64,000 bases of DNA from Phytobacter ursingii (GCA_901456055.1 CABDWT010000018.1:62001-126000), one strand, 5' to 3'. Numbered from the stretch's first letter, positions 52,962 to 63,148 are shown. Numbers and translations are program-made. Notes: generated by a model not told the origin, from the letters alone.

Positions 52962-53196
52962 TCACTTCATAAAGCAACGCACCCAATCCATCTGCAATGC
53001 CCTATTATCCTGCCCAGCGGGAAGGATGAGAAGCTTCGACCAAGGTTCGATTCGAGCGTAGCGAGAAAGCGTTGCCGCAGGCAACGACCCGAAGGGCGAG
53101 GAGCAGCACCAACTAACATTTCCCTGATGCTCTTCGCTTATCAGGGCTACCCGACCGTACGTCGAACACACGCAGCGCATCGGGGTTTCAAAATCA
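52962..53196 (+). other. Trailer of the tRNA-Tyr operon with second rtT-like spacer
   Basis: This stretch repeats parts of the first spacer: GGGAAGG, CTTCG, GGTTCG, GAGCG-AGCGAGA, CGTTGCCGCAGGCAACG and CCCGAAGGG. A further palindrome at 53122-53150 resembles a REP unit (CCCTGAT...ATCAGGG). No gene found. Confidence 0.55.
53122..53150. repeat. REP-like palindrome
   Basis: CCCTGATGC and the CGCTTATCAGGG arm form a 7-bp core stem with a TCTT-type loop region and the trailing GCTAC, as in enterobacterial REP elements. It may end the tRNA transcript. Confidence 0.5.
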
Positions 53197-53640
53197 TTAC
53201 ACGGGCGGCAAGCGGCGTTTGACCGGCGAGCTTTTCACAATTGAAGTATTGCACTGGGCGTATTCCGCTAAGCCATCAAGTAACGTGTCCAGTTGCTCGA
53301 TAGTACGCACCACCAGCCGGATAACAAAACAATCCTCTCCGGTGACCTTATCGCTCTCAATGCACTCGGGCATCGCCTGGATATAGTTATCCACCTTCTG
53401 TAATAACCCCGGCAATGGGCGTACACGTACCAGCGCCTGCAGGGTATACCCTAACGCCATCAAATTAACCCGCGCAGCATATCCTTCAACCACACCCTTT
53501 TCCTCAAGCCGTTTAAGCCTTTCCGCCGTACTGGGTGACGACAGGCCAACACGTCCGCTCAAAACTTTCAGCGACATCCGCGCATCTTCCACCAGGCACG
53601 CCAGAATCAGCCGGTCGATCTCGTCGATAAGGTATTCCAT
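53197..53640 (-). CDS. Lrp/AsnC-family transcriptional regulator
   Basis: A 147-residue regulator with an N-terminal winged helix-turn-helix (IDEIDRLILACLVEDARMSLKVLSGRVGLSSPSTAERLKRLEEKGVVEGYAARVN) and a C-terminal RAM/ligand-binding domain (residues ~65-140: GEDCFVIRLVVRTIEQLDTLLDGL). The ATG at 53640 is favoured because AGGTG lies at correct spacing; a GTG three codons earlier (53649) is possible. It is divergent from a DMT transporter 108 bases away and probably controls it, the usual layout of local Lrp-type regulators. No counterpart at this place in E. coli K-12. Confidence 0.92.
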   Translation of the reverse strand: MEYLIDEIDRLILACLVEDARMSLKVLSGRVGLSSPSTAERLKRLEEKGVVEGYAARVNLMALGYTLQALVRVRPLPGLLQKVDNYIQAMPECIESDKVTGEDCFVIRLVVRTIEQLDTLLDGLAEYAQCNTSIVKSSPVKRRLPPV

Positions 53641-53748
53641 TGTTTTCACCTAATTAATAAAAGCCAACCGCAGATTCCACCTTACAACATCTCTGTAAAA
53701 ATGGTCTGCCATTTTCGACAATAAGGGTCCTTATTGAGGAGGTGGTTT

Positions 53749-54645
53749 ATGCGTAACAGAGAAAAAGGCGTCTGGCAGATGAGCCTGGCGATGTTGATTT
53801 CCGGTTCGATTGGCGCGTTCGTTTTGCTCTCAGGATTACCGGTCACAGAAGTGGTTTTCTGGCGATGCCTGATCGGCGCGCTCACCCTGTTTATCTTTAT
53901 TCGGACAAGTAAACAGCCCTTTAGTCCCTTGACGAAAATGACACTGGCATTGGCCATTGCGGGCGGTATTGCCCTGGTCGTCAACTGGTTATTGCTGTTC
54001 GCCGCCTATAGCCGTATTTCAATTGGCCTGTCGACAGTGGTCTACAATACGCAGCCGTTCATGCTGGTTTTAATGGGGATGGCGTTGGGCGAGCGGGTCA
54101 GTCTGGTCAAATGGGGTTGGCTTTTACTCGCCTTTGGCGGGGTGGTGATTCTGCTGTCCGGTGAGCTTACCTCCGGACATCCCGCCCAATGGTTTATGGG
54201 TATCGTGCTGGCCCTGAGTGCCGCTTTTTGCTATGCGCTGACCGCGATCATCACCCGCAAACTTACCGGGATCGCTCCGCAGCACATTGCCTTTATCCAG
54301 GTCTTAACCGGGGTCATTCTCCTGTTACCACTGGCCAGCATACCCACGTTTTCCACTGACGTTCCGTGGCTGATTTTACTTACGCTTGGGATTGTCCACA
54401 CCGGCGTAATGTACCAGTTGCTCTATAGCGCGATTCAGAAACTGCCGACGCCCATTACGGGTTCGCTCTCCTTTATATACCCGGTCGTCGCGATTGTGGT
54501 CGATAAACTCGTCTTTGACCATACGTTCAACGCCGCTCAGCTGGCGGGCGGTGTATTGATCCTGTTTGCCGCCGCAGGTAACAACCTGGGTTGGGGTGAA
54601 AAAAAACCCCGCGACTGCGGGGTTGAAATCAAAATGCGCAGCTAG
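53749..54645 (+). CDS. DMT-superfamily (EamA) transporter
   Basis: A 298-residue protein with ten predicted spans arranged as two EamA repeats (residues ~8-140 and ~148-285: [20 protein letters not shown]..., [21 protein letters not shown]...). Such proteins export amino acids or metabolites, often controlled by an adjacent Lrp or LysR regulator. The start is the ATG at 53749 behind AGGAGG. The 3' end overlaps the convergent narI by four bases and contains the nar operon terminator hairpin (54599-54625), giving the unusual tail [15 protein letters not shown]. Confidence 0.9.
   Translation: MRNREKGVWQMSLAMLISGSIGAFVLLSGLPVTEVVFWRCLIGALTLFIFIRTSKQPFSPLTKMTLALAIAGGIALVVNWLLLFAAYSRISIGLSTVVYNTQPFMLVLMGMALGERVSLVKWGWLLLAFGGVVILLSGELTSGHPAQWFMGIVLALSAAFCYALTAIITRKLTGIAPQHIAFIQVLTGVILLLPLASIPTFSTDVPWLILLTLGIVHTGVMYQLLYSAIQKLPTPITGSLSFIYPVVAIVVDKLVFDHTFNAAQLAGGVLILFAAAGNNLGWGEKKPRDCGVEIKMRS
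54599..54625 (-). terminator. narGHJI terminator, inside the 3' end of the DMT gene
   Basis: AACCCCGCAGTCGCGGGGTT followed by a T run on the minus strand, 17 bases after the narI stop. It lies within the coding end of the convergent transporter. Confidence 0.85.
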
Positions 54646-55319
54646 CGGCGCGCGCGGACAATCTGATACTTGCGCGTCAGATATTCAACGGGTGCGCTCC
54701 AGATATGCACCAGCCGCGAGAATGGGAACAACACAAACAGTGTCATCCCCAGTACCAGATGCAGACGATAGATGAATGCCACCCCATCAAGATGTGCAGA
54801 GGCTCCGCCGTGGAACGTCACCACGGCCTGCGCCCAGCCCACCAGTTTCATCATTTCACTGCCATCCATATGTTGCGCGGAGAAGGGAATCGTCAACAGC
54901 CCCAACGCACACTGCACCATCAGCAAGGTCATGATGAGAATATCGGCGGCCGTAGAGGTCGCGCGAATTCGTGGATTGAACAACCGACGTTTCAATAGCA
55001 TGATCCCGCCCACCAGGCACATCACGCCGCTGGCGCCGCCGCCAATCATCGCCATTTTTTGTTTCACTTCGATGGGCAGGAAGGATTCGTACATCCAGTG
55101 CGGTGTCAGCATCCCCAGGAAGTGCCCGGCGAAGATGCCAAGGATCCCCAAATGGAACAGGTTCGACCAAATCACCATCCCTTTGCGGTCCAGCATCTGA
55201 CTGGAACCTGCCCGCCAGCTGTACTGGCCGTAGTCATAACGCAGCCAGCTTCCTACCAGAAACACCGTCCCGGCAATGTACGGGTACATATCAAAGAAGA
55301 ACATATTCAGGAAGTGCAT
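54642..55319 (-). CDS. narI: Respiratory nitrate reductase A, cytochrome b subunit
   Basis: Membrane anchor of NarGHI. It takes electrons from ubiquinol or menaquinol and passes them through two b haems. The 225 residues form five spans, and haem-ligand histidines are seen in [28 protein letters not shown] (residues ~50-77) and in the C-terminal pair [11 protein letters not shown] and [13 protein letters not shown]. Starts at the last base of narJ (one-base overlap). Same length as E. coli NarI. Confidence 0.97.
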   Translation of the reverse strand: MHFLNMFFFDMYPYIAGTVFLVGSWLRYDYGQYSWRAGSSQMLDRKGMVIWSNLFHLGILGIFAGHFLGMLTPHWMYESFLPIEVKQKMAMIGGGASGVMCLVGGIMLLKRRLFNPRIRATSTAADILIMTLLMVQCALGLLTIPFSAQHMDGSEMMKLVGWAQAVVTFHGGASAHLDGVAFIYRLHLVLGMTLFVLFPFSRLVHIWSAPVEYLTRKYQIVRARR

Positions 55320-56029
55320 TATTGCTGTCCTCCGGTTGTGATATTCAGGTACTGCGGTGCGACAGCGCCCGCAAAGCGACGTTGATGCGCGGTGATGTCA
55401 GATTCGCCGCACCCCTGTTCGGCAAAGAATTTCACCTGCTCTTCTTCCCAGACGGCGTCCAGCGCCTGCGGGGTATCATCACGCGCTTCATCCGCGATTT
55501 TCTCGGCCACTTTTTGTTGATCGATAGCGGTATTCGCCAGGTCGATCAGCGGCGTAAACAGCATCGCGTAGTGACTTTCCCGCTGTTGCAGACGTGCGCT
55601 CAGCAGCGCCAGGATTGGCGCAATATCCTGCAATCCGCCCAACGCCTCTGCCGGCGGCAATTGCGCCAGATATTCCAGATACAGCGGCAGGTGGTCCGGC
55701 AACTCGCGGCTATCGAGTTCAAGGCCCTGCCGGGCATATTGCGCCAGCAGATCGACCATCGCCTGTCCACGGTCGCGGGACTCGCCGTGAACATGCTCGA
55801 ACAGGAGCAATGAGGTGGCGCGCCCCCGATCAAACAGTTCGCTGTAGTTTGCCTGGGCGTCCAGCAGATCCTGTGAGGTCAACTGCTGCAGAAAATCGAT
55901 AACGCCTTGCGACTGAGACGGCGTGAAGTGCGTTGATGATTGCAGCGCCTCCATCAACTCCTGCTGATGCTGCCACAGGGCAGCATCCGGGTATTCCAGC
56001 AGGCGGGAAATAACGACCAGCTCAATCAT
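55319..56029 (-). CDS. narJ: Nitrate reductase molybdenum cofactor assembly chaperone
   Basis: TorD/NarJ-family chaperone that binds apo-NarGH, helps insert the Mo cofactor, and prevents early membrane attachment; it is not part of the final enzyme. The 236-residue all-alpha protein begins [19 protein letters not shown], with [29 protein letters not shown] near residue 62, a conserved patch in the family. It overlaps narH by four bases. Confidence 0.96.
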   Translation of the reverse strand: MIELVVISRLLEYPDAALWQHQQELMEALQSSTHFTPSQSQGVIDFLQQLTSQDLLDAQANYSELFDRGRATSLLLFEHVHGESRDRGQAMVDLLAQYARQGLELDSRELPDHLPLYLEYLAQLPPAEALGGLQDIAPILALLSARLQQRESHYAMLFTPLIDLANTAIDQQKVAEKIADEARDDTPQALDAVWEEEQVKFFAEQGCGESDITAHQRRFAGAVAPQYLNITTGGQQ

Positions 56030-57564
56030 GGGTGCGGCTCCGTTTTGACCGAAACATCAATGGCATCGATGCGGCGGCTGTTGAACAGGTTGAATTTACT
56101 GTCCGAACCGTGGCAGCCATCACCAAAAGTAAAGCCACAACCGCTCTTCTCAGGAAACGCTTCACGCGCCAGTTCGCGATGGCTACTCGGGACCACAAAA
56201 CGATCTTCGTAGTTGGCGATAGCCAGGTAACGATACATCTCCTGCGCCTGTGCCTCGGTCAGACCCACCTCTTCCAGCGCACGGGTATCGATTTTGCCGT
56301 CCACGGTTTCCGCACGTTTGAAGTGACGCATTGCCAGCATACGTTTCAGGGCCAGCAGTACGGGTGCGGTATCGCCTGCGGTCAGCAGGTTTGCCAGGTA
56401 CTGAACCGGGATACGCAGACTGTCCACATCCGGCAGAATACCATTGCTACCCAGTTCACCCGCGTCAGCCGCAGACTGAATCGGTGACAGCGGCGGCACG
56501 TACCAGACCATCGGCAGCGTGCGGTATTCCGGATGCAGCGGCAGGGCCAGTTTCCAGTCCATCGCCATTTTGTACACCGGCGACTGCTGGGCGGCGTCAA
56601 TAACACTCAGTGGGATGCCATCTTTGATCGCCTGCTCAATCACTTTTGGATCGTTCGGGTCAAGGAACACATCCAGCTGGCGCTGATAAAGGTCTTTCTC
56701 GTTTTCTGTGCTTGCCGCCTGCTCAATGGCATCCGCGTCATACAGCAGCACGCCGAGGTAGCGGATACGACCCACACAAGTTTCAGAACAAACCGTCGGC
56801 TGACCGGCTTCGATACGCGGATAACAGAAAATGCACTTCTCGGATTTGCCGCTCTTCCAGTTGAAGTAGATTTTTTTGTACGGGCAGCCGGTGATGCACA
56901 TACGCCAGCCACGGCATTTATCCTGATCGATCAACACAATGCCGTCTTCTTCACGTTTGTAAATCGCACCGCTCGGACAGGTCGCCACACAGGCCGGGTT
57001 AAGGCAGTGTTCGCACAGGCGCGGCAGGTACATCATGAACGTGTTTTCAAACTGGCCGTACATCGCCTTCTGCATGTTCTCGAAGTTTTTATCTTTCGAC
57101 AGCTTCTCGAACTCGCCGCCCAGGTCATCCTCCCAGTTTGGCCCACGGGTGATTTTATCCATCCGTTGGCCGGTAATCAGCGAGCGCGGGCGGGCGATAG
57201 GCTGATGTTTGCTATCAGCCGGTGCGGTATGCAGCGTCTGGTAGTCGTAATCAAACGGCTCATAATAATCGTCAATGCCCGGCAGATGCGGGTTGGCAAA
57301 GATTTTCCCCAGCAGCATCGGGCGGTTACCCATCCTCGGCTGCAGCTTGCCATTCACTTTACGGATCCAGCCGCCCTTCCATTTTTCCTGATCTTCCCAG
57401 TTATTCGGGAAACCGACGCCTGGCTTACTTTCTACGTTGTTAAACCACGCGTACTCCATCCCTTCGCGGCTGGTCCAGACATTTTTACAGGTGACGGAAC
57501 AGGTATGACAGCCGATGCACTTATCGAGATTCAGCACCATGCCGACTTGTGACCGAATTTTCAT
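56026..57564 (-). CDS. narH: Respiratory nitrate reductase A, iron-sulfur subunit
   Basis: Carries electrons from NarI to NarG through three [4Fe-4S] and one [3Fe-4S] cluster. The 512 residues show four cysteine groups: CIGCHTCSVTC near residue 16, CEHCLNPACVATC near 184, CRGWRMCITGC near 217 (Trp replaces the usual second Cys, giving the 3Fe cluster) and CIFCYPRIEAG near 244. Length equals E. coli NarH. It overlaps narG and narJ by four bases each. Confidence 0.98.
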   Translation of the reverse strand: MKIRSQVGMVLNLDKCIGCHTCSVTCKNVWTSREGMEYAWFNNVESKPGVGFPNNWEDQEKWKGGWIRKVNGKLQPRMGNRPMLLGKIFANPHLPGIDDYYEPFDYDYQTLHTAPADSKHQPIARPRSLITGQRMDKITRGPNWEDDLGGEFEKLSKDKNFENMQKAMYGQFENTFMMYLPRLCEHCLNPACVATCPSGAIYKREEDGIVLIDQDKCRGWRMCITGCPYKKIYFNWKSGKSEKCIFCYPRIEAGQPTVCSETCVGRIRYLGVLLYDADAIEQAASTENEKDLYQRQLDVFLDPNDPKVIEQAIKDGIPLSVIDAAQQSPVYKMAMDWKLALPLHPEYRTLPMVWYVPPLSPIQSAADAGELGSNGILPDVDSLRIPVQYLANLLTAGDTAPVLLALKRMLAMRHFKRAETVDGKIDTRALEEVGLTEAQAQEMYRYLAIANYEDRFVVPSSHRELAREAFPEKSGCGFTFGDGCHGSDSKFNLFNSRRIDAIDVSVKTEPHP

Positions 57565-60500
57565 TTTACGCTCTCCTGTACCTGGTCATTGCCTTCACCA
57601 TCCAGCCAGTTAATGTTCTTCATCTTACGTACCACCACAAACTCATCGCGGTTGGAACCCACCGTTCCGTAGTAGTTAAAGCCCCAGGACAGTTGCGCAT
57701 AGCCGCCGATCATGTGGGTTGGCTTCGGCGTAATTCGGGTTACCGAGTTATGGATACCGCCGCGCTGGCCGGTGATTTCCGATCCCGGAATATTCACGAT
57801 GCGTTCCTGAGCGTGGTACATCATGGTCATTCCGGCCGGTACGCGCTGGCTGACCACAGCACGGGCGGTCAGCGCCCCGTTGCTGTTAAAGACTTCAATC
57901 CAGTCGTTGTCTTCAATACCCAGCTCTTTGGCATCCGTTTCACTCATCCAGACAATCGGACCGCCGCGGCCTAAGGTCAGCATCAACAGGTTGTCGCTGT
58001 AAGTGGAGTGAATCCCCCATTTCTGGTGCGGCGTCAGGAAGTTGAGCGCTTTTTCCGGGTTACCGTTGGACTTCTCGCCTATGACCTCTTTCACTGAACG
58101 GGTGTCAATGGGCGGACGATAGACCAGCAGACTTTCACCGAAATCACGCATCCACTGATGGTCCTGATACAGCTGCTGACGACCGGAAAGGGTGCGCCAT
58201 GGAATGAGCTCATGAACGTTGGTATAACCCGCGTTATACGAGACATGCTCATCTTCAAGGCCAGACCAGGTGGGGCTGGAGATAATTTTCCGTGGCTGCG
58301 CCTGGATATCGCGGAAGCGGATTTTTTCCTCTTCTTTGTTTGTCGCCAGGTGCGTGTGATCGCGACCGGTAAATTCACTGAGCGCTGCCCAGGCTTTTAC
58401 CGCCACGTGACCGTTGGTCTCCGGCGCCAGCGTCAGGATCATCTCTGCGGCATCAATCGCCGTGTTAAGCATCGGCTGACCTTTCGCCGGGCCGTCTGCT
58501 TTGGTGTAGTTAAGCTTACGCAGCAGGTCCATTTCGCTCTGGGTATTCCAGGCAATGCCTTTACCGCCGTTGCCGATTTTCTCCATCAACGGGCCGATAG
58601 ACGTAAAGCGTTCGTAAGTCGCCGGATAATCACGTTCTACCGGAATCAGGTGCGGTGCAGTTTTACCCGGGATCAGGTCGCATTCGCCTTTTTTCCAGTC
58701 TTTCACGTCCAGCGGCTGTGCCAGTTCAGCGGCAGAGTCATGGAGAATTGGCAAGGTCACCAAATCGGTCTCCTTACCGAGGTGGCCCACGCAGACTTCG
58801 GAGAATTTTTTGGCGATCGCTTTATAAATCTCCCAGTCGCTTTTTGACTCCCAGGCCGGATCAACGGCCGCAGAAAGCGGATGAATAAACGGATGCATAT
58901 CCGAGGTATTCATATCGTCTTTCTCATACCAGGTCGCCGTCGGCAGCACGATATCGGAATAGAGACAGGTGCTGGACAAACGGAAGTCCAGGGTGACCAC
59001 CAGATCCAGCTTGCCGTCAAGCCCGTTATCTTTCCACTCCACTTCTTCCGGCTTCACGCCGCCCTGCTTGCCGAGATCTTTGCCCTGAATACCGTTTTCC
59101 GTGCCCAGCAGGTACTTCAGCATGTACTCGTGGCCTTTACCGGAGGAGCCCAGCAGATTTGAACGCCAGATAAAGAGGTTGCGCGGATGGTTTTTGCCGT
59201 TTTCCGGCTGCTCCGCCGCAAAATGCATGGAGCCCTCTTTCAGGGATTTCACGGTGTAATCCACCGCCGACATACCTGCTTTTTTCGCCTCTTCGGCAAT
59301 ACGCAACGGGTTGGTGCCGAGTTGCGGTGCCGATGGCAACCACCCCATACGCTCGGCGCGGACGTTGAAATCGATAAGGCTACCGGTGTAGCGTGATTTA
59401 TCCGCCAACGGAGACAAAAACTCCTGCGCGGTAACAGTTTCATAACGCCACTGGCTGGAGTGGTTATAGAAGTAAGAGGTACTGTTCATGTGACGTGCCG
59501 GACGCTGCCAGTCAAGGGCAAACGCCAGCGGCTGCCAGCCGGTTTGCGGGCGCAATTTTTCCTGGCCAACGTAGTGTGCCCAGCCGCCGCCACTCTGACC
59601 AACACAGCCGCAGAAGATCAGCATGTTGATGATCCCGCGATAGTTCATATCGAGGTGATACCAGTGGTTCATCCCGGCGCCGATGATGATCATCGAGCGG
59701 CCATGTGTCTTATTGGCGTTATCAGCAAATTCACGGGCGGTGCGAATGATACAGGCACGGGGTACGCCGGTGATTTTTTCAGCCCAGGCCGGGGTATAAG
59801 CTTTGATATCGTTGTAGCTTGTGGCGGAGTTTTCATCATTCAGACCGCGCTCCAGGCCATAGTTCGCCAGAGTCAGGTCGTAAACCGTCGTCACCAGTAC
59901 GCTGCTGCCATCGGCCAGTTGCAGACGTTTAACCGGCAGTTTATGCAGCAGAACGTTTTCCAGCTCAACCTTGCTAAAGTGTGCCGTGCTCTCGCCGCCA
60001 AAATAGGGGAAGCCAACGTCAGCAATCTCATCCTGATGCCCCAGCAAGCTCAGTTGCAGCTCCGCCTCAACGCCAGTAGTGCCGTCACGTTGTTCCAGGT
60101 TCCATTTACCCTTCTCACCCCAGCGGAAACCGATCGAGCCGTTCGGCGCCACCATTTCGCCGTTATCAGCGAACGCCACGGTTTTCCACTGCGGGTTATT
60201 CTCCTGCCCCAGCGCATCCACGAGATCCGAAGCACGCAGCATACGGCCTGCGGCGTAATATCCTTCACGCGGCTCAAGCATCACCAGCATGGGCATGTCG
60301 GTATAACGACGCACATAGTCGGTAAAGTACTGGCTCGGGTTATCCAGATGGAACTCGCGCAGCATCACGTGGCCCATCGCCAGCGCCATTGCCGCATCGG
60401 TGCCCTGTTTCGGTGCCAGCCACAGGTCGCACAGCTTGGCGATTTCAGCATAGTCCGGGGTTACCGCAACGGTCTTGGTGCCTTTGTAACGGACTTCGGT

Positions 60501-61304
60501 AAAAAAGTGGGCGTCCGGGGTGCGGGTCTGCGGTACGTTAGAACCCCAGGCGATGATATAACTGGAGTTATACCAGTCAGCGGATTCCGGTACGTCGGTC
60601 TGCTCACCCCAGGTCTGCGGCGAGGCTGGCGGCAGGTCACAGTACCAGTCGTAAAAGCTCAGGCAGGTACCGCCGATCAGCGATAGATAGCGCGCGCCGG
60701 ACGCATAGGAGACCATCGACATCGCCGGGATCGGCGAGAAGCCCGCGACGCGGTCAGGGCCGTAGGTTTTCACGGTATAAACGTTGGACGCTGCAATCAG
60801 CTCATTCACTTCCTGCCAGGAGGAGCGAACAAAACCGCCACGTCCGCGCGCCTGTTTAAAGCTTTTGGCTTTCTCAGCATCTTCAATGATCGAGGCCCAG
60901 GCATTTACCGGGTCCGGGTGCTGCACTTTCGCTTCGCGCCACATTTTCATCAGGCGTTTGCGCATCAGCGGATACTTCAGACGGTTCGCACTGTAAAGGT
61001 ACCAGGAGTAGCTGGCGCCGCGTGGGCAGCCGCGTGGCTCATGGTTAGGCATATCCGGGCGGGTGCGTGGGTAGTCTGTCTGCTGGGTTTCCCAGGTGAC
61101 GAGACCATTTTTGACGTAAATTTTCCAGCTGCAAGACCCGGTGCAGTTTACACCGTGAGTAGAACGCACGATCTTATCGTGCTGCCAGCGTTGGCGGTAT
61201 CCATCCTCCCAGTCCCGGTTTGTTTCGAGAAGCTGGCCGTGCCCATCGGCAAAGGTTTCGCCCTTCTGTTTGAAGTAGCGAAATCGGTCCAGGAATTTAC
61301 TCAT
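57561..61304 (-). CDS. narG: Respiratory nitrate reductase A, catalytic alpha subunit
   Basis: Molybdenum bis-MGD subunit that reduces nitrate to nitrite on the cytoplasmic side of the membrane. The 1247-residue chain shows the N-terminal FS0 cluster ligands in STHGVNCTGSCSWK (His and Cys, residues ~47-60), the cofactor region with YNSSYIIAWGSN near 220, which contains the molybdenum Asp region, and GAGMNHWYHLDMNYRGI near 540. The start at 61304 (MSKFLDRFRYF) equals the E. coli length. First gene of narGHJI; FNR and NarL-type sites lie upstream. Confidence 0.98.
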   Translation of the reverse strand: MSKFLDRFRYFKQKGETFADGHGQLLETNRDWEDGYRQRWQHDKIVRSTHGVNCTGSCSWKIYVKNGLVTWETQQTDYPRTRPDMPNHEPRGCPRGASYSWYLYSANRLKYPLMRKRLMKMWREAKVQHPDPVNAWASIIEDAEKAKSFKQARGRGGFVRSSWQEVNELIAASNVYTVKTYGPDRVAGFSPIPAMSMVSYASGARYLSLIGGTCLSFYDWYCDLPPASPQTWGEQTDVPESADWYNSSYIIAWGSNVPQTRTPDAHFFTEVRYKGTKTVAVTPDYAEIAKLCDLWLAPKQGTDAAMALAMGHVMLREFHLDNPSQYFTDYVRRYTDMPMLVMLEPREGYYAAGRMLRASDLVDALGQENNPQWKTVAFADNGEMVAPNGSIGFRWGEKGKWNLEQRDGTTGVEAELQLSLLGHQDEIADVGFPYFGGESTAHFSKVELENVLLHKLPVKRLQLADGSSVLVTTVYDLTLANYGLERGLNDENSATSYNDIKAYTPAWAEKITGVPRACIIRTAREFADNANKTHGRSMIIIGAGMNHWYHLDMNYRGIINMLIFCGCVGQSGGGWAHYVGQEKLRPQTGWQPLAFALDWQRPARHMNSTSYFYNHSSQWRYETVTAQEFLSPLADKSRYTGSLIDFNVRAERMGWLPSAPQLGTNPLRIAEEAKKAGMSAVDYTVKSLKEGSMHFAAEQPENGKNHPRNLFIWRSNLLGSSGKGHEYMLKYLLGTENGIQGKDLGKQGGVKPEEVEWKDNGLDGKLDLVVTLDFRLSSTCLYSDIVLPTATWYEKDDMNTSDMHPFIHPLSAAVDPAWESKSDWEIYKAIAKKFSEVCVGHLGKETDLVTLPILHDSAAELAQPLDVKDWKKGECDLIPGKTAPHLIPVERDYPATYERFTSIGPLMEKIGNGGKGIAWNTQSEMDLLRKLNYTKADGPAKGQPMLNTAIDAAEMILTLAPETNGHVAVKAWAALSEFTGRDHTHLATNKEEEKIRFRDIQAQPRKIISSPTWSGLEDEHVSYNAGYTNVHELIPWRTLSGRQQLYQDHQWMRDFGESLLVYRPPIDTRSVKEVIGEKSNGNPEKALNFLTPHQKWGIHSTYSDNLLMLTLGRGGPIVWMSETDAKELGIEDNDWIEVFNSNGALTARAVVSQRVPAGMTMMYHAQERIVNIPGSEITGQRGGIHNSVTRITPKPTHMIGGYAQLSWGFNYYGTVGSNRDEFVVVRKMKNINWLDGEGNDQVQESVK

Positions 61305-61411
61305 CGGGTTTCTCCTGTATGGAGCCTGACGGCTCTCTGATAAATCGACATTGCGCAAATTAGGGGTTACAGCATGTGCGGCGAAAGTAACGCTCTGAAA
61401 GGCGGGAAGAA

Positions 61412-61425
61412 TTGATGGCGATCAA
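61412..61425 (-). promoter_or_regulatory. FNR site of narG
   Basis: TTGATGGCGATCAA matches the FNR consensus TTGAT-N4-ATCAA in every fixed base. It lies about 110 bases upstream of the narG ATG, consistent with anaerobic activation known for E. coli narG. Confidence 0.85.
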
Positions 61426-61462
61426 GCTGCAACAGCTTCATAACGGGCGCAAAATTACTCTC

Positions 61463-61478
61463 TACCTCTAAAAGGGTA
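61463..61478 (-). promoter_or_regulatory. Candidate NarL 7-2-7 site of narG
   Basis: TACCTCT-AA-AAGGGTA is an inverted pair of NarL-type heptamers (TACYYMT) two bases apart. The left half is a full match and the right half has one mismatch. Position upstream of the FNR site agrees with NarL activation of narG. Confidence 0.6.
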
Positions 61479-61649
61479 GAATATTTTCAAATTTAATTGA
61501 CTGATAAATAAAGAAATTACCGAGCAGAAATAACGAAGAGCGGGAAAAATTACGCTAAGCAGGTATTAAGGAGTATATCCCCCCTAAAGACGAGGTTTTT
61601 CGCCATGGTAAGTAAGCCCTCATAAAGTATGTTGTAACTAATGGAGTTC

Positions 61650-61678
61650 AAAAAAAAGCGCGGGCCTGGCCCGCGCAA
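61650..61678 (-). terminator. narK terminator
   Basis: GCGCGGGCC / GGCCCGCGC stem followed on the minus strand by eight T's, just after narK. Confidence 0.92.
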
Positions 61679-61695
61679 GGATAATCAACATTTAC

Positions 61696-63090
61696 TTAGT
61701 TTTTATTAGAATTCCGCCCGTAGATAGCCCAGGTGATCACCACACAGGCGATATAAAACACCAGGAACACTTTCATCGCGCCCGCCGGGGAGCCGGTGAG
61801 TGCCAGTGATGTACCAAAGGCTTTCGGAATAAAGAAGCCGCCAATAGCCCCAATCGCTGAAATAAAGCCCAGCGCTGCAGCCGTTTCGGTTGCCGCCTCA
61901 CGCAATGCTGCGGTTTCACTACCGCCAGCGTTTTTCACCCGTTCGAGCGTCATCTTACGGAAATTGACTGAGATCATCTGGAAAGTGGAACCACTGCCCA
62001 ACCCGGCCGTCAGGAATAGCATCAGGAATACACCAAAGAAGGCGATAAAGTTGCCACCTGTGCCATTGGTTGGCAGCGTCAGGAACAGCAAGGCGCTAAA
62101 AATAGCCATCAGGATGAAGTTCACCAGCGTCACACGTGTCCCCCCCAGGCGATCCGACAGCGCCCCACCAGCAGAACGGGCGAACGCGCCGATGAGTGGC
62201 CCAAAGAAGGCATAATGCATGATGACCACGTCCGGGAACTGGGTCTTTGACAACATAGCGAAACCGGCTGAAAAACCGATAAACGAACCAAAGGTTGCCA
62301 GATAGAGAAAGCTCATGATCCACATGTGCTTACGCTTTAACACGGGCAGTTGCGCTTTCAGCGACGCTTTCGAGGCGGTCAGTTCATTCATGCCAAACCA
62401 GGCGGCCAGGGTAAAGACCGCCAGCAACGGCACCCATACCCATGCGGCATTCGCCAGGAAAATCATGCTGCCATCTGGTTGGGCAACACCCGTTGCGCCA
62501 AATACGGCAAACATGGAAAACGAAATCGCCAGCGGTGCCAGAAGCTGCATCACGCTCACGCCCAGATTGCCGAAGCCGCCGTTAATCCCTAACGCGCTCC
62601 CCTGCTTCTCTTTTGGAAAGAAGAAGCTGATGTTCGCCATGCTGGAAGCAAAGTTCGCCCCCGCAAAACCACACAACAGCGCGATGATAATGAATGTACT
62701 GAAGGGTGTTGAGGTATCTTCAACCGCAAAGCCCAGCCAGACACAAGGAATGATCAGTATCCCGGTACTGAACGCTGTCCAGCGGCGGCCACCGAATACC
62801 GGGACCATAAAAGAGTACGGTACGCGCAGCAGTGCGCCCGAAACGGACGGCAAGGCAGTCAGCATAAAAAGTTGGTCAGTCGAAAATTGAAAACCGACTT
62901 TGTTCAGGTTTACGGCAACAGCACTAAACAACATCCATACACAGAACGCCAGCAACAGACACGGGACCGAAATCCACAGGTTACGACTGGCGACGCCGTG
63001 GCCCTGGCGTTGCCAGAAAAGCGGATCGTCCGGACGCCAGTCGCTAATTACTCGGCCTGACGCCCTTTGGGGGGTAGAAGAGTGACTCAT
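61696..63090 (-). CDS. narK: Nitrate/nitrite antiporter NarK
   Basis: Major-facilitator transporter with 12 spans that imports nitrate and expels the nitrite made by NarG. The 464-residue chain shows the family nitrate-signature motifs GFAGANFASSMANISFFFPKEKQG near residue 140 and GLGSGSTFQMISV plus AALGFISAIGAIGGFFIP in the second half. The substrate Arg residues are in ALLRVPYSFM and in the second half near KMTLERV. The ATG at 63090 has AGAGGTG upstream; a GTG two codons earlier is possible. Its promoter has a consensus FNR site. Confidence 0.97.
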   Translation of the reverse strand: MSHSSTPQRASGRVISDWRPDDPLFWQRQGHGVASRNLWISVPCLLLAFCVWMLFSAVAVNLNKVGFQFSTDQLFMLTALPSVSGALLRVPYSFMVPVFGGRRWTAFSTGILIIPCVWLGFAVEDTSTPFSTFIIIALLCGFAGANFASSMANISFFFPKEKQGSALGINGGFGNLGVSVMQLLAPLAISFSMFAVFGATGVAQPDGSMIFLANAAWVWVPLLAVFTLAAWFGMNELTASKASLKAQLPVLKRKHMWIMSFLYLATFGSFIGFSAGFAMLSKTQFPDVVIMHYAFFGPLIGAFARSAGGALSDRLGGTRVTLVNFILMAIFSALLFLTLPTNGTGGNFIAFFGVFLMLFLTAGLGSGSTFQMISVNFRKMTLERVKNAGGSETAALREAATETAAALGFISAIGAIGGFFIPKAFGTSLALTGSPAGAMKVFLVFYIACVVITWAIYGRNSNKN

Positions 63091-63148
63091 AGACACCTCT
63101 GGTTATTGATTTGACGAGGCCACATTAGTTTTTACAGCGCAAGGTAAG

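Larger units (their letters stand above)
61305..61649 (-). promoter_or_regulatory. narG control region
   Basis: About 345 bases between narG and the narK terminator, containing the FNR site and NarL-type heptamers listed separately, and another heptamer on the minus strand at 61569-61575 (TACTCCT), in line with the far-upstream NarL sites of E. coli narG. AT-rich DNA between them suits IHF bending, which E. coli uses here. Confidence 0.7.

Noticed and set aside
56533-57552. 339-codon plus-strand frame opposite narH
   Set aside because: Antisense to intact narH with all cysteine motifs present; shadow frame.
59460-60686. 408-codon plus-strand frame opposite narG
   Set aside because: Antisense to an intact, full-length narG; no family resemblance.
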